From contig JARCOQ010000003.1 of NCBI GenBank assembly GCA_029207755.1, positions 85,083,994 to 85,147,993 on the forward strand: a DNA stretch of 64,000 bases, read 5' to 3'. The notes below the pieces were generated by a model. That model worked only from the letters and a program-made list of their open reading frames with translations, was not told the DNA's origin and ran no database searches. Position 1 is the stretch's first letter, and the number at the start of each line of letters is the position of its first letter. Of this stretch, positions 59,101-64,000 are shown piece after piece. The stretch comes from Chamaea fasciata. Taxonomy: Eukaryota; Chordata; Aves; Passeriformes; Sylviidae. The position numbers and the translations under genes were made by a program.

Positions 59101-62100
59101 AAATTGCTACCTGCCGGATTGAGATGGGTGTGAGCACACATCTCGGCTCTCCTGTACTGAAATAACAGAACAGTACTCAAAAACATCAGACAGCAAGGAT
59201 GCATACCACGAATTCTGAACCAGAAGGGAATCAAAGAACACCTTAAAAGTCAAGAATATTTAATAGACTTTAAAAAACTACTCAATTGAGGAATATATTC
59301 CATGGGTTTATAAAAATATTTTTTTACAGCTGATCAGTAAAAATCCTCATAGACTCCTTCCCTTTTGTGAGCACAGGATTTGTTCCAAAGAGGGAAAAAA
59401 AAAAAGGAAAAAAATGACACAAAAGAAAGGATATCTGGAAGAAATTTCATAGAAAATCCCACTTTAACTTAGTAGTTTCATTATCAGATGCCAATCAATC
59501 TATGTTTCTGACAGTGATATAGGTTTTTAAACCAAGCTATGCAGATGATGTTAAGGGACTAGAAACTCACTCCAAGCACTAATTTTACTGAAAAAAATTT
59601 CCCAGAAATTAGGTTAGGAAAAAAAAAGAAAAAGGAGGAGATATTGATAGAAGGTTAGAAAAGTCCTAAATGCTGCCAAGTGACAAGTAGATTTTTGACT
59701 GTTAGCAGGTGCTTTTACATTCCTGTCACATGAAAGCACAGCATTCATGCTACTTGCAGTTTTTGTAACTTTCCAGTTTTCTTTAATTTTACCCCAGTCT
59801 TTTCCCCTATATGTACACATTGTTATTAGGACAGTTCTTTATAATAAATACTCTGAGTATCGTATCTCCTTCTCACAGTTTTTGTGTTTTCATTTTTTTT
59901 CTTTTTTGTCTGTACTGAGCTCTTGACTGTTCTAATATCTATTAGATATCTATGAAATACTCAACATCATGACATAAACTGATAAATAACTTAGGTAAAT
60001 TTATTAATTTCAAACACACACACTGCACGCTGTAGCTACCCTAACAATTAATGACTGAATCTCCTTTTTCTAAAAAAAAAAAATTCCTTTTTTTTTTTTT
60101 TTTTTTTTTTTGAAACATCAGCCAAAGCCCAAACTTTTTTATACTGGAGAGTCTAATTTTTTCATATTCAGTCAATCTGTCAACCACTTTATACTCTGTG
60201 TATGCCAAACTTTTGACAGCAATCACCCTGCAGGTGTGACCGTTCTGTTGCACTTTGGAAAAGCCAAAGCAAGGACTAACAATGCATCCACTTGCATGAA
60301 GAAGCTGCTTACTATTAGGAGCGAAGGCTAACTGGAAACACAGCAAAACTGAATATAGTTTGAGCCTTGAAAAAGAGAGGGGGAATGACGGATCCTGTTG
60401 GAGTTTTTTTTGGTGCATACAAGCTGTGGCACTTGAAACGTGGGGATCCTGCCAATGCATGTTAGAAGGCATTACTGCTTTTAGAGTATGCCTTTTCTGC
60501 AGGTTATGTTCTCAGGCTTGGAAGAGGAACACAAGATGGTGGTATAGCTGTATCCAAAGTGAGGAGTGCATCAAGAGAGTTATACCAGAAACAAATACTT
60601 TAAACCAACATTTAAGCCCTGGCTGTTTAAGGAATGCTTTTCTGTATGTAGTACTAGGCTACAGTACCCAATACAGAGTTCCTTGTAATGATGTTGCCAT
60701 GCTGAAAAACTTGAGCTTTCCACTTGCTGTAAGAAAATCTGAGATATGTCTCAGTAATAGAAGAGCAATTTAGCTTCCACTCAAGATTTCTGGTATATCT
60801 GTCAAGGATCATACATCTTCACAAGCCTGACCTGCCAGCAAATCTAGGATGGCAGAAATCTGTAACACAGAGACAGCTTTTCACTAGCTCACAAAAAGCT
60901 AAGTAGATTAGGTCTAACATTGACCTCTGCTATGGTTTGCTTTTTCGTCCTTTAAAGGTTATATTTGGCACTTGTATTAAGAAAGATTCTGCATCACTCC
61001 CTTCCTCTGTTTGGCCTCCTGCAATCTGCAATACCATCTCAGCATTAGGACTGTGCAAAAGACTCAAAGAAGCAAAGCTTCAATATAACTGTATGCAGGG
61101 GGAAAAAGTGAAAGGGAGGGATTTTTAACTGTTTGGTTTTTTGCAGGATAAATGAATTCCATCAAAAATGCCTCTTTCTGAACACATTATGCAAGAAAAA
61201 AAATATTTATGAAATCTATGCAGTTTTTGTTTTGGATAGGGGTAGATGACACCTGTTTCATTTTAGCCATTGTATCCCATGCAGCAGTGCATTGTTCTCT
61301 TCTCTACATGTAAGACCAGGTTGAAGCATATAAATCAAATATTCAGATGCATAAACCACTGGCCTTTATCCAGGTAAGCAAAAGAAGGGATTATAATTTT
61401 TTTGCTTATACTAAGAATGTAAAGCAGCAGAAGTTCACCTAATCCATAAATGGCTGTTTTGTATTTGCGCGTGACAGCATTTTACAATATTATATACAGA
61501 GAATTTTACAAATATGACCAAGTATTCCTCACCCAAAAAAGGCTGCTTTCATTGAAGACTAACATACATTCATGCCTGACTTGAATTTTAAATACTTTAT
61601 CATTTTTAAAAAAATAGAGAAGAAAAAAAATCCCAAACCTCTTAGATCTGAGCTAAACCCTTTAGTTCTTCATATTACAAATCCTTTCATAAAGTCATGT
61701 ATTTCTTAATCTTTTTAATTCTTCAGTCAACTCATTTGAACTACAGCTGAGTGCTTATTCCAGTGCTGGGTATAATCCTCCCCATCATTCAGACAGTTGG
61801 CACATGCTTCACACAGTCCTTCATCTTTCAAATTACCCCTCTGAGACAGAAATTATCCCTTCTTCTACAGAGCATCACACTATTCGCAAAGGGAATGAAA
61901 GCACAGTATTCACAGTTAGCGTACATGGCCAGTCTTTCTTTGAAATGCCAATTTCTGCTTCCTCTGCTGAAGTTTTTTGTCTTGTTCTTTCCCTACTGTA
62001 CAGTCCCTCCTACCTGTGGACCCAGTCCTTTAATTTTTGCTGCAACAAATGGCTACCAGTAGTAGCCGTTTAGTACAGCAGAGTACACACAGAACAATTA

Positions 62101-62252
62101 TTTTCAACTATAATTATGATCCAGCAACCTGCTACAAAAGAGTTAGCAAAGTCCAAGGATAGAGTGAAAATTTCCCATTCCCCTCGTAAGTTACTCACAG
62201 GAGGTCCTGGTGGCCCTGGTTTTCCTGGAAGGCCTGGTTTGCCTCGTCTCCC
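5222..62252 (-). CDS. COL19A1: Collagen alpha-1(XIX) chain, C-terminal two thirds (35 exons, 5' end outside window)
   Basis: This spans the joined coding exons listed separately below. Collagen XIX is a secreted FACIT collagen of basement-membrane zones; three chains wind into interrupted triple helices. The sequence shows 35 exons with GT donors and AG acceptors, 2130 nt in one continuous frame, built of Gly-X-Y triplets broken by non-collagenous segments. Identity rests on segments I remember from mammalian COL19A1: the NC2 region (EVLKVFEERMAQF, then [13 protein letters not shown]), the COL1 region ([18 protein letters not shown]), the NC3 residues [11 protein letters not shown], the NC4 residues [13 protein letters not shown], and the tail GRCNPADC. 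Related FACIT chains (COL9A1, COL21A1) differ at these points. The only cysteines in the accepted exons are the two in NC1. The N-terminal NC6/thrombospondin-like part and the promoter lie beyond 64000. Homology is from memory, not from a search. Confidence 0.93.
5595..5672 (-). CDS. COL19A1: COL1-domain exon
   Basis: Encodes [18 protein letters not shown] followed by NPGPPGPA, with split codons at both ends (phase 1 in, phase 1 out). The triplet pattern breaks once at GIG-LPG. Two such imperfections, here and at the PAAAG junction, are usual in FACIT COL1 domains. It lies only 236 bp upstream of the last exon in transcript order. Acceptor TGTGTAG, donor GTACAAG. Confidence 0.95.
5673..12075 (-). 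other. COL19A1 intron, 6.4 kb
   Basis: Non-coding by all I can see. It holds a short tandem duplication at 8916-8949 and scattered short open frames without known motifs. I found no missing exon: the protein runs directly from GERGIQ to GYRGQK. Confidence 0.6.
8916..8949. repeat. 17-bp tandem duplication
   Basis: GACCGTGTCTAGACAAC is followed at once by GACTGTGTCTAGACAAC, one mismatch. Each copy holds the 10-bp palindrome TGTCTAGACA. Confidence 0.85.
12076..12231 (-). CDS. COL19A1: NC2 end and start of COL1
   Basis: This 156-nt exon completes a Glu codon, gives [20 protein letters not shown], then enters Gly-X-Y repeats ([30 protein letters not shown]). The non-collagenous part looks amphipathic and helical. 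In FACIT chains the NC2 segment next to COL1 is thought to help choose and align partner chains. The tandem GPPGKDG units look like a local triplet duplication. The acceptor GATTAATGAAG has a weak pyrimidine tract, but frame and homology fix it. Donor CAAG-GTAAG. Confidence 0.94.
12232..14053 (-). other. COL19A1 intron, 1.8 kb, with a perfect hairpin
   Basis: Non-coding. Its notable content is the inverted repeat at 12752-12785, listed separately. Confidence 0.6.
12752..12785. repeat. Perfect inverted repeat, 14-bp arms, 6-nt loop
   Basis: CCTTTAAGGAACAC, loop ATTTTA, GTGTTCCTTAAAGG. Arms match exactly. It lies inside the intron between the two NC2 exons. It could form an RNA stem on either strand; no function can be assigned. 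Confidence 0.85.
14054..14120 (-). CDS. COL19A1: NC2 helix exon
   Basis: This 67-nt exon has no glycine and encodes [20 protein letters not shown] then FE plus one base. The charged and hydrophobic spacing suggests an alpha helix continuing into the next exon. It follows the serine that ends the Gly-X-Y exon at 15035. It is one of the most diagnostic segments for COL19A1. Acceptor CCTCATCAG, donor GAAG-GTAAG. Confidence 0.94.
15035..15205 (-). CDS. COL19A1: Large Gly-X-Y exon before NC2
   Basis: This 171-nt exon (57 codons) is an unbroken run of triplets starting [20 protein letters not shown] and ending GSPGPPGFS, where the helix gives way to NC2. It is the largest collagenous exon in the window and probably arose by fusion of smaller 54/45-bp units. 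Acceptor TCTTACACAG, donor GTAAGTG. A competing frame in the same stretch lacks Gly-X-Y periodicity. Confidence 0.95.
15640..15957 (+). mobile_element. CR1 LINE 3' fragment
   Basis: Typical chicken-repeat-1 3' end: the phrase AGGAAGAAATT..TACTGTGAGGGTGGTGAGGC, then ACTGGAACAAGTTG, and the tail CTATGATTCTATGAT. It is 5'-truncated, as nearly all CR1 copies are, and lies antisense to COL19A1 in an intron. Supports a bird genome. Confidence 0.88.
17086..17130. repeat. (AT)n microsatellite, about 45 bp
   Basis: Uninterrupted AT dinucleotides, followed by CAAACACACATAA. Likely length-variable between individuals. Confidence 0.97.
17646..17690 (-). CDS. COL19A1: Gly-X-Y exon, 45 bp
   Basis: Encodes [15 protein letters not shown] with phase 0 at both ends. 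Acceptor CATTTTTCAG, donor GTAAGTCC. Only 142 bp of intron separates it from the exon at 17833. Confidence 0.93.
17833..17868 (-). CDS. COL19A1: Gly-X-Y exon, 36 bp
   Basis: Encodes [12 protein letters not shown], phase 0, between acceptor TTTTTCTTAG and donor GTAAGAAA. Confidence 0.92.
17869..19334 (-). other. COL19A1 intron, 1.5 kb
   Basis: Unique-looking non-coding sequence. I see no repeat family or exon in it. Confidence 0.5.
19335..19397 (-). CDS. COL19A1: Gly-X-Y exon, 63 bp
   Basis: Encodes [19 protein letters not shown] then KP; 21 codons, phase 0. Acceptor CTTTCTTAG, donor GTAAGCAA. The [11 protein letters not shown] core resembles the mammalian chain as I remember it. Confidence 0.93.
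19504..19548 (-). CDS. COL19A1: Gly-X-Y exon, 45 bp
   Basis: Encodes [15 protein letters not shown], phase 0. Acceptor CTTTTTGCAG, donor GTAAGTAC. It sits 106 bp from the exon at 19335. Confidence 0.93.
19549..21668 (-). other. COL19A1 intron, 2.1 kb
   Basis: AT-rich non-coding sequence with no recognised repeat or exon. Confidence 0.5.
21669..21713 (-). CDS. COL19A1: Gly-X-Y exon, 45 bp
   Basis: Encodes [15 protein letters not shown], phase 0. Acceptor TCTTCAG, donor GTATGTAT. Confidence 0.93.
21714..24275 (-). other. COL19A1 intron, 2.6 kb
   Basis: Contains a GC-richer patch at about 22720-22940 that I cannot classify, and a 16-bp tandem duplication at 23669-23700. No exon seen. Confidence 0.5.
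23669..23700. repeat. 16-bp exact tandem duplication
   Basis: GAAAAAATTCATTTGC occurs twice in a row without mismatch, a recent slippage or duplication event. Confidence 0.9.
24276..24329 (-). CDS. COL19A1: Gly-X-Y exon, 54 bp
   Basis: Encodes [18 protein letters not shown], phase 0. Acceptor AAAAACAG, donor GTAGGACA. It lies next to a short repeat block at 24350-24424. Confidence 0.93.
24350..24424. repeat. Direct repeat joined to a perfect hairpin
   Basis: The 20-mer AATAAAAGATTGCATACATT occurs at 24350-24369 and again, exact, at 24385-24404. The second copy runs into the inverted repeat ATTTCCCAC-TCAAC-GTGGGAAAT (24402-24424, 9-bp arms). The block starts about 20 bp from a coding exon. 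Confidence 0.9.
24808..24839. repeat. 16-bp exact tandem duplication
   Basis: TGTAAACATGCTCCAC occurs twice in a row, then TG begins a third copy before the match ends. Confidence 0.9.
25118..25153. repeat. CAAA/CAAAAA simple repeat
   Basis: A run of CAAAA and CAAA units on the plus strand ending in poly-A, low-complexity DNA. It could be the tail of an old retroposed insert, but no body is recognisable to its left. Confidence 0.8.
25342..25368 (-). CDS. COL19A1: Micro-exon, 27 bp, three Gly-X-Y triplets
   Basis: Encodes GPKGDPGTV. It is the smallest exon in the window and easily missed by gene finders. Supported by acceptor CTTTTTGCAG, donor GTATGTAC, phase 0, and continuity with its neighbours (SYPGPPGPP before, [10 protein letters not shown] after). 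Confidence 0.9.
25369..26227 (-). other. COL19A1 intron, 0.86 kb
   Basis: Non-coding; no repeat family or structure recognised. Confidence 0.5.
26228..26272 (-). CDS. COL19A1: Exon leaving the NC3 break and re-entering helix
   Basis: Encodes [15 protein letters not shown]. The first part, SVASY, continues the non-collagenous break begun in the exon at 26358, then regular triplets resume. Acceptor TGTTACAG, donor GTAAGTGT. Only 85 bp of intron separates the two. Confidence 0.92.
26358..26408 (-). CDS. COL19A1: NC3 non-collagenous exon, 51 bp
   Basis: Encodes [17 protein letters not shown], with no Gly-X-Y periodicity, so a triplet search would miss it. It is placed by homology to the mammalian NC3 segment ([11 protein letters not shown]), by phase 0 on both sides and by donor CTGCAG-GTATTT. 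The acceptor (GCTTTAAAG) is weak, with purines at positions -2 to -4 before AG. It sits directly between [15 protein letters not shown] and GGVSVASY. Confidence 0.88.
27003..27047 (-). CDS. COL19A1: Gly-X-Y exon, 45 bp
   Basis: Encodes [15 protein letters not shown], phase 0, the last helical block before NC3. Acceptor TGTACTAG, donor GTGAGACA. Confidence 0.93.
27048..29114 (-). other. COL19A1 intron, 2.1 kb
   Basis: Contains an 18-nt A run (27357-27374) and the long hairpin at 27585-27627. The rest is AT-rich unique-looking sequence. Confidence 0.55.
27585..27627. repeat. Imperfect hairpin, 11 + 6 bp stem
   Basis: The inner stem is ATCTTTTTGGT / ACCAAAAAGAT around the loop TTGT. Beyond a 5-nt bulge (AAAAT) on one side, ATGAAT pairs with ATTCAT. 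All pairs are exact. Confidence 0.8.
29115..29168 (-). CDS. COL19A1: Gly-X-Y exon, 54 bp
   Basis: Encodes [18 protein letters not shown], phase 0. Acceptor GTTGTGCAG, donor GTATTTCA. Confidence 0.93.
29169..30087 (-). other. COL19A1 intron, 0.9 kb
   Basis: AT-rich, no recognised content. Confidence 0.5.
30088..30141 (-). CDS. COL19A1: Gly-X-Y exon, 54 bp
   Basis: Encodes [18 protein letters not shown], phase 0. Acceptor AATTTCCAG, donor GTAAGTGT. Confidence 0.93.
30142..33863 (-). other. COL19A1 intron, 3.7 kb, with solo LTR
   Basis: Holds the LTR at about 32020-32633. The remaining sequence is AT-rich; several open frames of 60-90 codons lack known domains and are probably chance. Confidence 0.6.
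32020..32633 (+). mobile_element. Solo long terminal repeat of an endogenous retrovirus
   Basis: About 614 bp from TGTTAAAATC to a CA after AACCAAGA. Inside is CTCCACCCAGGG, then TGGATAAAAGCTGAGA, a likely TATA-type promoter (TAAAAG) at the U3/R junction. Further on come TGACCAACAGGGTGTCAGG and a T-rich stretch, then AAAGAACTGTTATT. I recognise this pattern from LTRs common in songbird genomes. No internal retroviral genes flank it, so it is a solo LTR. The flanks CATC and CACC may be a worn 4-bp target duplication. Exact ends are approximate. It lies antisense to the host gene. Confidence 0.75.
33864..33917 (-). CDS. COL19A1: Gly-X-Y exon, 54 bp
   Basis: Encodes [18 protein letters not shown], phase 0. 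Acceptor GTCTTCGTAG, donor GTAAAATG. It is followed in the transcript by a 3.7 kb intron that holds the solo LTR. Confidence 0.93.
33918..34752 (-). other. COL19A1 intron, 0.8 kb
   Basis: Somewhat GC-richer than its neighbours; no repeat family or exon recognised. Confidence 0.5.
34753..34806 (-). CDS. COL19A1: Gly-X-Y exon, 54 bp, first after NC4
   Basis: Encodes [18 protein letters not shown], phase 0. Acceptor ATCTCTGCAG, donor GTAAGTTT. In mammals I expect a further non-helical stretch between this exon and the one at 35874; see findings. Confidence 0.92.
34807..35873 (-). other. COL19A1 intron, 1.07 kb, where more NC4 exons are expected
   Basis: I read this whole stretch on the minus strand for a cysteine-bearing NC4 exon and found none I trust. 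Two weak candidates exist: an in-phase open 60-nt block (34973-35032) between AG and GT, and an acceptor-like TTTTACAG followed by Lys-Phe-Cys and, four codons later, a stop (35692 leftwards). See findings. Confidence 0.5.
35874..35915 (-). CDS. COL19A1: NC4 non-collagenous exon, 42 bp
   Basis: Encodes [14 protein letters not shown]. It has no triplet repeat and was found from splice sites (acceptor GATTTCAG, donor GTAAATTT), phase 0, and close similarity to the IALPLLGDIGALLK segment I remember from mammalian COL19A1. It directly follows the GDP that ends the exon at 38243, as in mammals. Confidence 0.88.
35916..38242 (-). other. COL19A1 intron, 2.3 kb
   Basis: Contains a Cys-bearing open segment (37155-37211), discussed in findings, and a perfect hairpin at 37448-37477. 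Otherwise no feature recognised. Confidence 0.5.
37448..37477. repeat. Perfect inverted repeat, 12-bp arms, 6-nt loop
   Basis: TTATTCAGAGTA, loop TTATCA, TACTCTGAATAA. A related but imperfect copy of the motif (CTCTGAGTATTATTCAT) lies just to its left, so the patch may have grown by local duplication. Confidence 0.85.
38243..38296 (-). CDS. COL19A1: Gly-X-Y exon, 54 bp
   Basis: Encodes [18 protein letters not shown], phase 0, ending the helix before NC4. Acceptor GTTTCTAG, donor GTACGTAT. First of three closely spaced exons. Confidence 0.94.
38385..38438 (-). CDS. COL19A1: Gly-X-Y exon, 54 bp
   Basis: Encodes [18 protein letters not shown], phase 0. Acceptor GCTCTTAG, donor GTAAGTGA. Only 88 bp of intron to the next exon. 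Confidence 0.94.
38547..38582 (-). CDS. COL19A1: Gly-X-Y exon, 36 bp
   Basis: Encodes [12 protein letters not shown], phase 0. Acceptor TTCTTACAG, donor GTAGGGTA. Confidence 0.92.
38583..39469 (-). other. COL19A1 intron, 0.9 kb
   Basis: Non-coding; no repeat family or structure recognised. Confidence 0.5.
39470..39547 (-). CDS. COL19A1: Gly-X-Y exon with one imperfection, 78 bp
   Basis: Encodes 26 residues from [18 protein letters not shown] to GIGVQGSP. The GIG-VQG step skips a residue, a typical FACIT kink. Phase 0; acceptor CTTTCACAG, donor GTAAGTAA. Confidence 0.94.
39654..39698 (-). CDS. COL19A1: Gly-X-Y exon, 45 bp
   Basis: Encodes [15 protein letters not shown], phase 0. Acceptor CTTTTAG, donor GTATGCAA. 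Confidence 0.93.
39985..40215 (+). mobile_element. CR1 LINE 3' fragment
   Basis: Shows the CR1 phrases TTAGGAAGAAATTCTTTTCT, GTGAGGGTGGTGAGGCACTG, and GGAACTAGATGATCTTTAAG, ending CCATTCAGTGATTTC. It is 5'-truncated and antisense to COL19A1, and ends about 80 bp from a coding exon. Confidence 0.88.
40298..40387 (-). CDS. COL19A1: Gly-X-Y exon with two interruptions, 90 bp
   Basis: Encodes 30 residues from [20 protein letters not shown] to [10 protein letters not shown]. The repeat is broken at GGI-M-GPP and at GTSL-PG. Phase 0; acceptor ATTATGTAG, donor GTAAGTTC. The length suggests fusion of 45-bp units. A CR1 tail lies just to its left at 39985-40215. Confidence 0.94.
40388..41635 (-). other. 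COL19A1 intron, 1.2 kb
   Basis: Pyrimidine-rich on the plus strand around 40600-41150, without an identifiable element. No exon seen. Confidence 0.5.
41636..41689 (-). CDS. COL19A1: Gly-X-Y exon, 54 bp
   Basis: Encodes [18 protein letters not shown], phase 0. Acceptor AATTCCAG, donor GTATGATT. Confidence 0.93.
41690..45065 (-). other. COL19A1 intron, 3.4 kb
   Basis: 41690-43900 is AT-rich and featureless. About 44280-45060 is GC-richer, with many short open frames and no known domain; it could be an old mobile-element fragment that I cannot name. No Gly-X-Y exon was found, and the protein joins smoothly across it. Confidence 0.5.
45066..45119 (-). CDS. COL19A1: Gly-X-Y exon, 54 bp
   Basis: Encodes [18 protein letters not shown], phase 0. 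Acceptor ATTTCACAG, donor GTATGTAT. Confidence 0.93.
45120..47054 (-). other. COL19A1 intron, 1.9 kb, half of it CR1
   Basis: Contains the old CR1 copy at about 45625-46690. The rest is AT-rich, with no further exon. Confidence 0.6.
45625..46690 (-). mobile_element. Degenerate CR1 LINE fragment with reverse-transcriptase remnants
   Basis: On the minus strand, broken frames show CR1 ORF2 phrases in order: [19 protein letters not shown] (46443-46670), then [15 protein letters not shown] (46141-46356), then [20 protein letters not shown] and ERLRKLDLF (45782-46156). The 3' end gives the usual TCACAGAATC-type tail near 45625. Stops and frame changes between the blocks show it is dead. The 5' part of the element is missing. 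It lies in the same sense as COL19A1. Confidence 0.9.
47055..47108 (-). CDS. COL19A1: Gly-X-Y exon, 54 bp
   Basis: Encodes [18 protein letters not shown], phase 0. Acceptor ATCATTAG, donor GTAAGTGA. 104 bp from the exon at 47213. Confidence 0.93.
47213..47248 (-). CDS. COL19A1: Gly-X-Y exon, 36 bp
   Basis: Encodes [12 protein letters not shown], charged and proline-free, phase 0. Acceptor TATTTTCAG, donor GTATTTTT. Confidence 0.9.
47249..48124 (-). other. COL19A1 intron, 0.9 kb
   Basis: Its one notable content is the double hairpin at 47770-47826. Confidence 0.55.
47770..47826. repeat. Two adjacent perfect hairpins
   Basis: First: ATGCCAC-TCCG-GTGGCAT (47770-47787). Second, 11 bp further: GTTTTATGTGG-TTCAGG-CCACATAAAAC (47799-47826). 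Both stems are exact. CpG sites here (CCGG, ACG, GCGG) stand out in an AT-rich intron. Confidence 0.85.
48125..48160 (-). CDS. COL19A1: Gly-X-Y exon with a Ser at a Gly position, 36 bp
   Basis: Encodes [12 protein letters not shown], phase 0. The second triplet starts with Ser (TCT at 48149-48151) instead of Gly. Acceptor TTTTCCTTAG, donor GTAAGTGT. Being proline-poor and charged, this part of the helix is probably loose. Confidence 0.9.
48161..49111 (-). other. COL19A1 intron, 0.95 kb
   Basis: AT-rich, no recognised content. Confidence 0.5.
49112..49156 (-). CDS. COL19A1: Gly-X-Y exon, 45 bp
   Basis: Encodes [15 protein letters not shown], phase 0. Acceptor TTGTTAAAAG is weak; donor GTGAGTTA. 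Confidence 0.91.
49157..49930 (-). other. COL19A1 intron, 0.8 kb
   Basis: AT-rich, no recognised content. Confidence 0.5.
49931..49993 (-). CDS. COL19A1: Exon leaving the NC5 break, 63 bp
   Basis: Encodes [20 protein letters not shown] then T. The opening SDTRLLGVL is non-collagenous and continues the break begun in the exon at 54436. Triplets resume at GTPGLKG. Phase 0; acceptor CTTTCCAG, donor GTAAGCAT. Confidence 0.88.
49994..54435 (-). other. COL19A1 intron, 4.4 kb
   Basis: Long AT-rich intron inside the NC5 break. T-rich low-complexity runs lie near 51110-51131. No exon or recognised repeat family. Confidence 0.5.
54436..54489 (-). CDS. COL19A1: Exon entering the NC5 break, 54 bp
   Basis: Encodes [18 protein letters not shown]: two triplets, then a helical, non-collagenous stretch. 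Phase 0; acceptor CCATATAG, donor GTATGGAG. It links GPPGPP (62199 exon) to SDTRLLG, separated by introns of 7.7 and 4.4 kb. I number this break NC5 by counting from NC1. Confidence 0.86.
58385..58585 (+). mobile_element. Worn CR1-like 3' fragment
   Basis: The stretch GACCCTGCTTGAGCAGGAAG, then ATCAGATGACCCACACAGAT, then CCCTCCCAATCCTATTAA and TTTGTGATTCTTTG follows the CR1 3' consensus order, with many changes. The left boundary is uncertain. Confidence 0.75.
60072..60111. repeat. A12 / T24 low-complexity inverted pair
   Basis: Twelve A, then TTCC, then 24 T. It may be a poly-A tail of an insert on the minus strand or simple slippage; length in the assembly is unreliable. Confidence 0.85.
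62199..62252 (-). CDS. COL19A1: Gly-X-Y exon, 54 bp, first in window
   Basis: Encodes [18 protein letters not shown], phase 0. Acceptor TTTCCAG, donor GTGAGTAA. It is the most upstream exon seen; the reading frame must continue from an exon to the right of 64000. The 1748 bp to the window end show no further exon. Confidence 0.93.
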
Positions 62253-64000
62253 CTGGAAACAAAAAATTACAACAGACATTTATAAATGTTGTGGTTAGGG
62301 ACCCATTTGGAATAAGAATTTTAAAAAAAAAATTGTTGCCTTATGTATTAGCAAAAAAAAAAAATTATCACTCACTGCAATATTATCTGAGTAGTTCTAG
62401 GATTGCTTTTAATGGTTATAACAAACTGCGTTTGCATCCCCATCCCAGTAACAATGTCACGTTGTAAAGCTTTGTCTCAAATATGAGTACACATTGATAG
62501 GGTTATTAACAAAGTATCTTGATGAGGTGTAAAAAATTACATTTGTATGAACACACTGGAGCTTGGGATGTTAAACCGTGCTGCAGCAGTGTGACTTGCA
62601 CAGTCAGTACATATGTGCAGTATAACCCAATTAATAAACACACATACCCTTTTTCTCTGGGATGTGATAATGAGCACAAAAGCCAGAGATTTATTTGCAA
62701 AAACAATTCACCTTCTTTGTGCAATTACTACCATCTCTTAATATATAATGCACATGTAAAATCATTTGCACTAAAACATAAAGTCCATAAAAGTCTACTT
62801 AAGGGAGACTTTCCACTCAGTTTCTAAAAAATACATGCATATGTAACTATTACAATTTTTTAGTACAGAGTTTGCTTGAACAACTGTTTTCACATATGCT
62901 TTTTTTTCAGGAAGATCAACATATAAATGGAACTAATCTACAGGAATTAACATCTTTATTGCCAAGCTGAAATCTGATGCACATTTTTTAGAAACAACAG
63001 CTGAGAACAACTAATATCTGGGTGCAAATGGCAAAGAAAAAAGTGTTATATACATTAAGAGCAAACTTTTCCCTTGCATATGGCAAATGTAAATTAATGT
63101 TAAGCATTAGGGGGATGTCCTGCTGAAAACTTGGCTTAAAAAGTGAAGAAATTAAAATTCTGGCTGACGGCTCTCAATCAACACATAGTGATATTTCTGT
63201 AAGCTATGCTCCCTACTTCTAAGCCTGCTTCTATAGTTTATTAAATAAGTGTCACATAGACTGCAGAAGTATTCTCAGGAACAGAAAGTGAAATTCAGTT
63301 TTGCTATTTTCAGGTGAGAGCCCTGATCTGTAGGAAAGCACTCTCACGCTCTGCTTTTCATTAATCTTGATCTGTGCTGAGGGGATGACAGTAAGGGTGG
63401 AAAATCCCTCTCCTTCATGCCCTGCAGCTCTCCAGGGCAACCTCTTGCCTAGAAGCCAGAGACTCTCCTGAGAGAGGCAGGTATCTCAAGCCCTTCAAGC
63501 TGAAGAAGCAACAGAACAAAGATTGTGTGGATGTGTTTCAGCCATTGAATTGGTGCCACACAACGTGCACATTGCCACCACAGTTTTATGAATGTCCTCA
63601 GTCAGTGTTTTAAGGGCAGTGTGAAACAAAACCACCTCAGCATATTTGGAGTGCCAAATTCCTGGGTCTTAACTAGCTGAGACATATGTTACGTGCTGAG
63701 CTGTTTAATCCTGCCAGTACTTGCACGTGCAGGGCTCTAACCAGGGCAGCTCAGGGTACACTGTAGAACCAGAATACAATACAAGGTGCCTAGACTGGGC
63801 TCAAGGCTCTACTGGCTCTTACTACCCACTCCCAGCACATTCTCTGCTGGGCTGGTAACACTGTCCCTGAAGCCCCAGGACCTGCTGGAGCTGGGAACCC
63901 AGCTGGGCTAAGGTGGGGTAGGTTTTGACTTAGGTCAGCTCATTGATGAAGTTCACTGAGCAACTGGGGAGCTTGCCTGGCCTGACAGGGCACAGCACCG
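62253..64000 (-). other. COL19A1 intron continuing past the window
   Basis: No exon seen. 63300-64000 is GC-richer than the rest of the intron, with no recognised element. Confidence 0.5.

Larger units (their letters stand above)
54490..62198 (-). other. COL19A1 intron, 7.7 kb
   Basis: The largest intron seen. It holds a worn CR1 tail (58385-58585), an (AAAT)n repeat near 58151-58171, and an A12/T24 low-complexity pair (60072-60111). No Gly-X-Y exon was found. Open frames of up to 143 codons near 60 kb read through the poly-A/T tract and look like chance. Confidence 0.55.

Noticed and set aside
60041..60472. Open frame of 143 codons on the minus strand, the longest in the window, with overlapping plus-strand frames of 137 and 73 codons
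   Set aside because: It runs through the poly-T tract (a Lys run), has no known domain, and no splice or promoter context. It looks like chance.
1..64000. Search for a CRISPR array, operon-like gene cluster, tRNA or rRNA genes
   Set aside because: None seen. The sequence is a vertebrate intron-rich locus, and the repeated units found are two-copy duplications or mobile elements.

Overview
The window is vertebrate nuclear DNA and most likely from a bird, probably a passerine. It is AT-rich, has no bacterial-style coding density, and carries several CR1 LINE fragments. Those fragments show the CR1 3' tail and CR1 reverse-transcriptase reading frames. At about 32.0-32.6 kb there is one long terminal repeat of a type I associate with passerine genomes.

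I recognise one gene, running right to left on the minus strand: the 3' two thirds of COL19A1, the alpha-1 chain of FACIT collagen XIX. I placed 35 coding exons between 62252 and 5222, most of them 27-90 bp blocks that are multiples of 9. Joined, they give 2130 nt (709 codons plus TAA) with a consistent frame: all junctions are phase 0 until the last three, which are phase 1. The promoter, signal peptide, thrombospondin-like NC6 domain and first collagen exons lie to the right of the window. The chain seen here is: part of a Gly-X-Y domain; a non-collagenous break (exons at 54436 and 49931); a long imperfect Gly-X-Y stretch; a second break (35874); more Gly-X-Y; a third break (26358 and 26228); Gly-X-Y; the helical NC2 segment (14054 and 12076); the short COL1 domain; and the C-terminal NC1 tail, which carries the FACIT cysteine pair.

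Region by region: 1-5221 is 3' UTR and/or downstream flank. 5222-5672 holds the last two coding exons, and a 6.4 kb intron follows. 12-20 kb holds NC2 and nearby exons plus a CR1 tail. 21-31 kb holds widely spaced exons including the NC3 break. 31-36 kb holds the solo LTR, three exons and the NC4 break. 38-42 kb is the densest exon cluster. 45-50 kb holds six more exons and an old CR1 copy. 50-64 kb is nearly all intron, with two exons.

The unexplained points of most interest are: the apparent absence of a cysteine-bearing NC4 segment where I expect it; a cysteine-containing open segment one intron too early; a Ser codon in a Gly position; and several perfect intronic hairpins. One of these is a pair of hairpins side by side at 47.77-47.83 kb. 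I saw no second gene, RNA gene or CRISPR array. I did not find a clearly novel multi-gene system.
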